Positions 62,364 to 64,000 of a stretch of 64,000 nucleotides of DNA are shown piece by piece. Location of the stretch: the NCBI RefSeq assembly GCF_963666675.1, contig NZ_OY762929.1:4280001-4344000 (forward strand). The letters run 5' to 3'. The stretch is from an uncultured Desulfobacter sp. GTDB lineage: Bacteria; Desulfobacterota; Desulfobacteria; Desulfobacterales; Desulfobacteraceae. The notes beneath the pieces were generated by a model. That model searched no databases, had not been told where the DNA came from, and worked only from the letters and a program-made list of their open reading frames with translations. The position numbers and the translations under genes were made by a program. How positions within the stretch are numbered: position 1 is the stretch's first letter; each line of letters opens with the position of its first letter.

Positions 62364-63782
62364 TTACGCCGGCAGGCTGACGGTAAATGTAGTACCTTGG
62401 CCAAGGGTGGAATTTACGCGGATTGTTCCGCCGTGCTGCTCAATGATGCCGTGGATTATGGAAAGCCCTAACCCCGAACCCTTCCCCACTTCCCGTGTGG
62501 TAAAAAAAGGATCGAAAATTTTGGCAAGATGTTCTTTTTTTATTCCGCTGCCCGTATCCTGAACCGAAAAAATAAAGGCGCTTGACTGCTCGTCCTTAAA
62601 CGCTGCAATGGTAAGCTGCCCGCTTTCCTGATCTTCCATGGCAAACACGGCGTTGATAATCAGATTCAGCAGTACCTGCTGGATGCGACGGGGATCCATG
62701 CGCCCGTCAATATCGTCGGGAACGGCAATTTCCACATCAATTTCCGAGGGGATATCCCCGGTGATCAGGTGCATGGTATTATTCACCAGCTTTTTAAACA
62801 AAACCGTTTCAACACTGAAATCACTTTGCCTGGAAAAATCAAGCAGAGCCCTGATAATTTCCTTTGACCGGTTGATCTCCTGTTCAACATTGGTCAACAA
62901 CATCTTTTTATAATCAATGTCCGAATCTTCAATTTCCTCCTGGATAATCTGGACGCTGGTGGAGATATTGTTCAATGGGTTGTTCAGTTCATGGGCGACC
63001 CCGGAGGTCAGGGTCCCCAAAGAGGACATTTTTTCGGCCTGGATGAGTTGGGTTTTGCGCCGGCCAAGTTCGGCAATCATATCGTTGAGGCTCACAGCCA
63101 GGGATTCAAACTCGTCCCCGGTTTTAATTGCCGGGACCTTATCATAATCGCCCTTGGCAATATGCTTGATGCCGGTTTCAAGGGCCTTTAAGGGGCGATT
63201 CAGCTTAATGACCAGAAAAATGGTGGCCACCACCGTGAGAACAAACAACAGGAACAAGGAGACCATCAAGTATTCCCGGGAGCGGTCCAGCAGCTCAAAC
63301 ACCTTATTTTTCTCAGTCTTGACCACCTGTTCAATGTCAGTGGTCAGTTCGCGTCCAAGCTGGGTCACCCTATTTTGAATCCCTAGAGACTGCTTAGAAG
63401 AGACGGTGCCGCTTTTATACAGGTTTAACAGGGTTTCCATGTTCGAGCGGTAGGCATTGATCGCCTGGCTCCGTTGCTGGAAAAAGGGATCCTTTACAAC
63501 AATATCTGAAAACTCCCGCTCAATGTGCGCCTGTTTTTCATCAATTCTACCGATGTATGACAGGGCCAGGGAGAGATCCTTGATGTCCTTTCTCAAGAAA
63601 AAATTTTTCTCGTAACGCCGGGCTTCCAGCACCGTATCCAGCAGATCCCGTTTCTTTTCAATGAGCACCAGGGTACTCAATACCGTGGAATTGCTGTAGT
63701 GGTTCATAAACCAGATAATGCTGTTCACCACCATGAAAACCAAAAAAAGGAACGATATTTTATGTCTGAGACTGAAACGCAT
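62364..63782 (-). CDS. Membrane sensor histidine kinase (NtrB/ZraS-like, HAMP)
   Basis: A 472-residue kinase. Helices at about 8-25 and 175-197 flank a helical periplasmic domain with no named fold; HAMP about 197-250; HisKA with SGVAHELNNPLNNI (about 268); HATPase with NLIINAVFAM, DTGSGI and GSGLGLSII. It has no receiver and should phosphorylate the NtrC-type regulator 14 bases downstream. ATG 63782 is preferred over a TTG two codons earlier; the ribosome site is weak in either case (GAAG). Together they form a standard two-component operon. Confidence 0.93.
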   Translation of the reverse strand: MRFSLRHKISFLFLVFMVVNSIIWFMNHYSNSTVLSTLVLIEKKRDLLDTVLEARRYEKNFFLRKDIKDLSLALSYIGRIDEKQAHIEREFSDIVVKDPFFQQRSQAINAYRSNMETLLNLYKSGTVSSKQSLGIQNRVTQLGRELTTDIEQVVKTEKNKVFELLDRSREYLMVSLFLLFVLTVVATIFLVIKLNRPLKALETGIKHIAKGDYDKVPAIKTGDEFESLAVSLNDMIAELGRRKTQLIQAEKMSSLGTLTSGVAHELNNPLNNISTSVQIIQEEIEDSDIDYKKMLLTNVEQEINRSKEIIRALLDFSRQSDFSVETVLFKKLVNNTMHLITGDIPSEIDVEIAVPDDIDGRMDPRRIQQVLLNLIINAVFAMEDQESGQLTIAAFKDEQSSAFIFSVQDTGSGIKKEHLAKIFDPFFTTREVGKGSGLGLSIIHGIIEQHGGTIRVNSTLGQGTTFTVSLPA

Positions 63783-63868
63783 AATCAATTTATATATATC
63801 TTCTCTATGGGAAACAAGGTTATGGCCAGTTTAATTTCTATCCACTTACAATGCGCGTCACAAATAAA

Positions 63869-63904
63869 CGGGCCGACCGGACACAAGGTCATCCGATCGG
63901 CCCG
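63869..63904 (-). terminator. Intrinsic terminator of the gene cut by the right edge
   Basis: Arms 63869-63880 and 63893-63904 pair at 11 of 12 positions plus one G-U, GC-rich, with a 12-base loop. On the minus strand it is followed by TTTATTTG, and it lies 24 bases past the stop at 63928. Confidence 0.8.
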
Positions 63905-63927
63905 GGGAGATACCATATTTTTAAGAT

Positions 63928-64000
63928 TTAGGAAATACCGTAGAAAAAATAGATCACGGCCAATTCCACAGCCAGAAACAGCAGGGTCATCACGGCACCG
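63928..64000 (-). CDS. C-terminal end of a membrane protein (partial)
   Basis: The minus strand is open from the window edge to TAA at 63928-63930 and reads AVMTLLFLAVELAVIYFFYGIS, written here for its composition: a hydrophobic helix ending near the C-terminus. Only 24 codons are visible, so no family can be named. A good terminator follows, which supports a real gene end. Confidence 0.55.
   Translation of the reverse strand, partial: GAVMTLLFLAVELAVIYFFYGIS

Overview
The window looks like a chromosomal segment of a sulfate-reducing Desulfobacterota bacterium, probably of the Desulfobacteraceae/Desulfobacter type. The grounds are protein character, the very high density of hybrid histidine kinases, an NtrC-type sigma-54 regulator pair, a PEP-CTERM surface protein, an AF1514-like small protein, and several palindromic intergenic repeats of the kind that litter such genomes. 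This is inference from gene content; no rRNA or tRNA gene is visible to confirm it.

Layout. 1-8022: the 3' part of a giant Gly-rich surface protein built from three near-identical 1,233-bp units, a diverged unit, seven Ig-like units and a PEP-CTERM-like tail. 8149-8535: a small lipoprotein. 8617-12381 (minus strand): a TPP riboswitch with thiSGHF (thiazole branch of thiamine synthesis), then a periplasmic S1C protease. 12553-15489: a diguanylate cyclase with three periplasmic solute-binding domains. 15668-20803: Tat-exported beta-carbonic anhydrase, dapF, RNase D and thrS. 20886-22831: a methyltransferase and a metallo-beta-lactamase-fold hydrolase.

22933-44252 is a signalling region: a LivJ-like binding protein with a hybrid kinase; a convergent Cache hybrid kinase; then a long plus-strand run holding an NMT1-like gene broken by a stop codon, an ABC_sub_bind protein, a Cache-HAMP-GAF kinase with three receiver domains, CheR, a stand-alone CheB domain, a REC-PAS-kinase-REC protein, a REC-HD-GYP phosphodiesterase, a REC coiled-coil protein and a REC-FapA (DUF342) fusion. 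From CheR on, genes overlap or nearly touch.

44387-50303 is a coupled set of DUF3820 protein, SixA-like phosphatase and a 1,733-residue exonuclease-RecQ-UvrD fusion. After it come a frameshifted MCP remnant, a second MBL-fold hydrolase, an AF1514-like protein, the transglycosylase MtgA, a cyclophilin-FKBP fusion, a cytidylate-kinase-like protein behind a sigma-54-like promoter, and panE. 56318-63782 (minus) holds a tandem ribose-binding-type protein with its hybrid kinase and an NtrC-type two-component pair. The right edge cuts a membrane protein.

Main themes. (1) Solute-binding proteins or domains are paired with kinases or cyclases four times with no permease or ATPase nearby, suggesting binding proteins used as sensors. 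(2) The 32-44 kb run links phosphorelay, CheR/CheB methylation chemistry and c-di-GMP turnover. (3) The best candidates for undescribed biology are the exonuclease-RecQ-UvrD fusion with its DUF3820 partner, the REC-FapA signalling operon, the 1,233-bp repeat protein with G8 tracts, and a paired RNA-like motif seen after the diguanylate cyclase gene and again before thrS.
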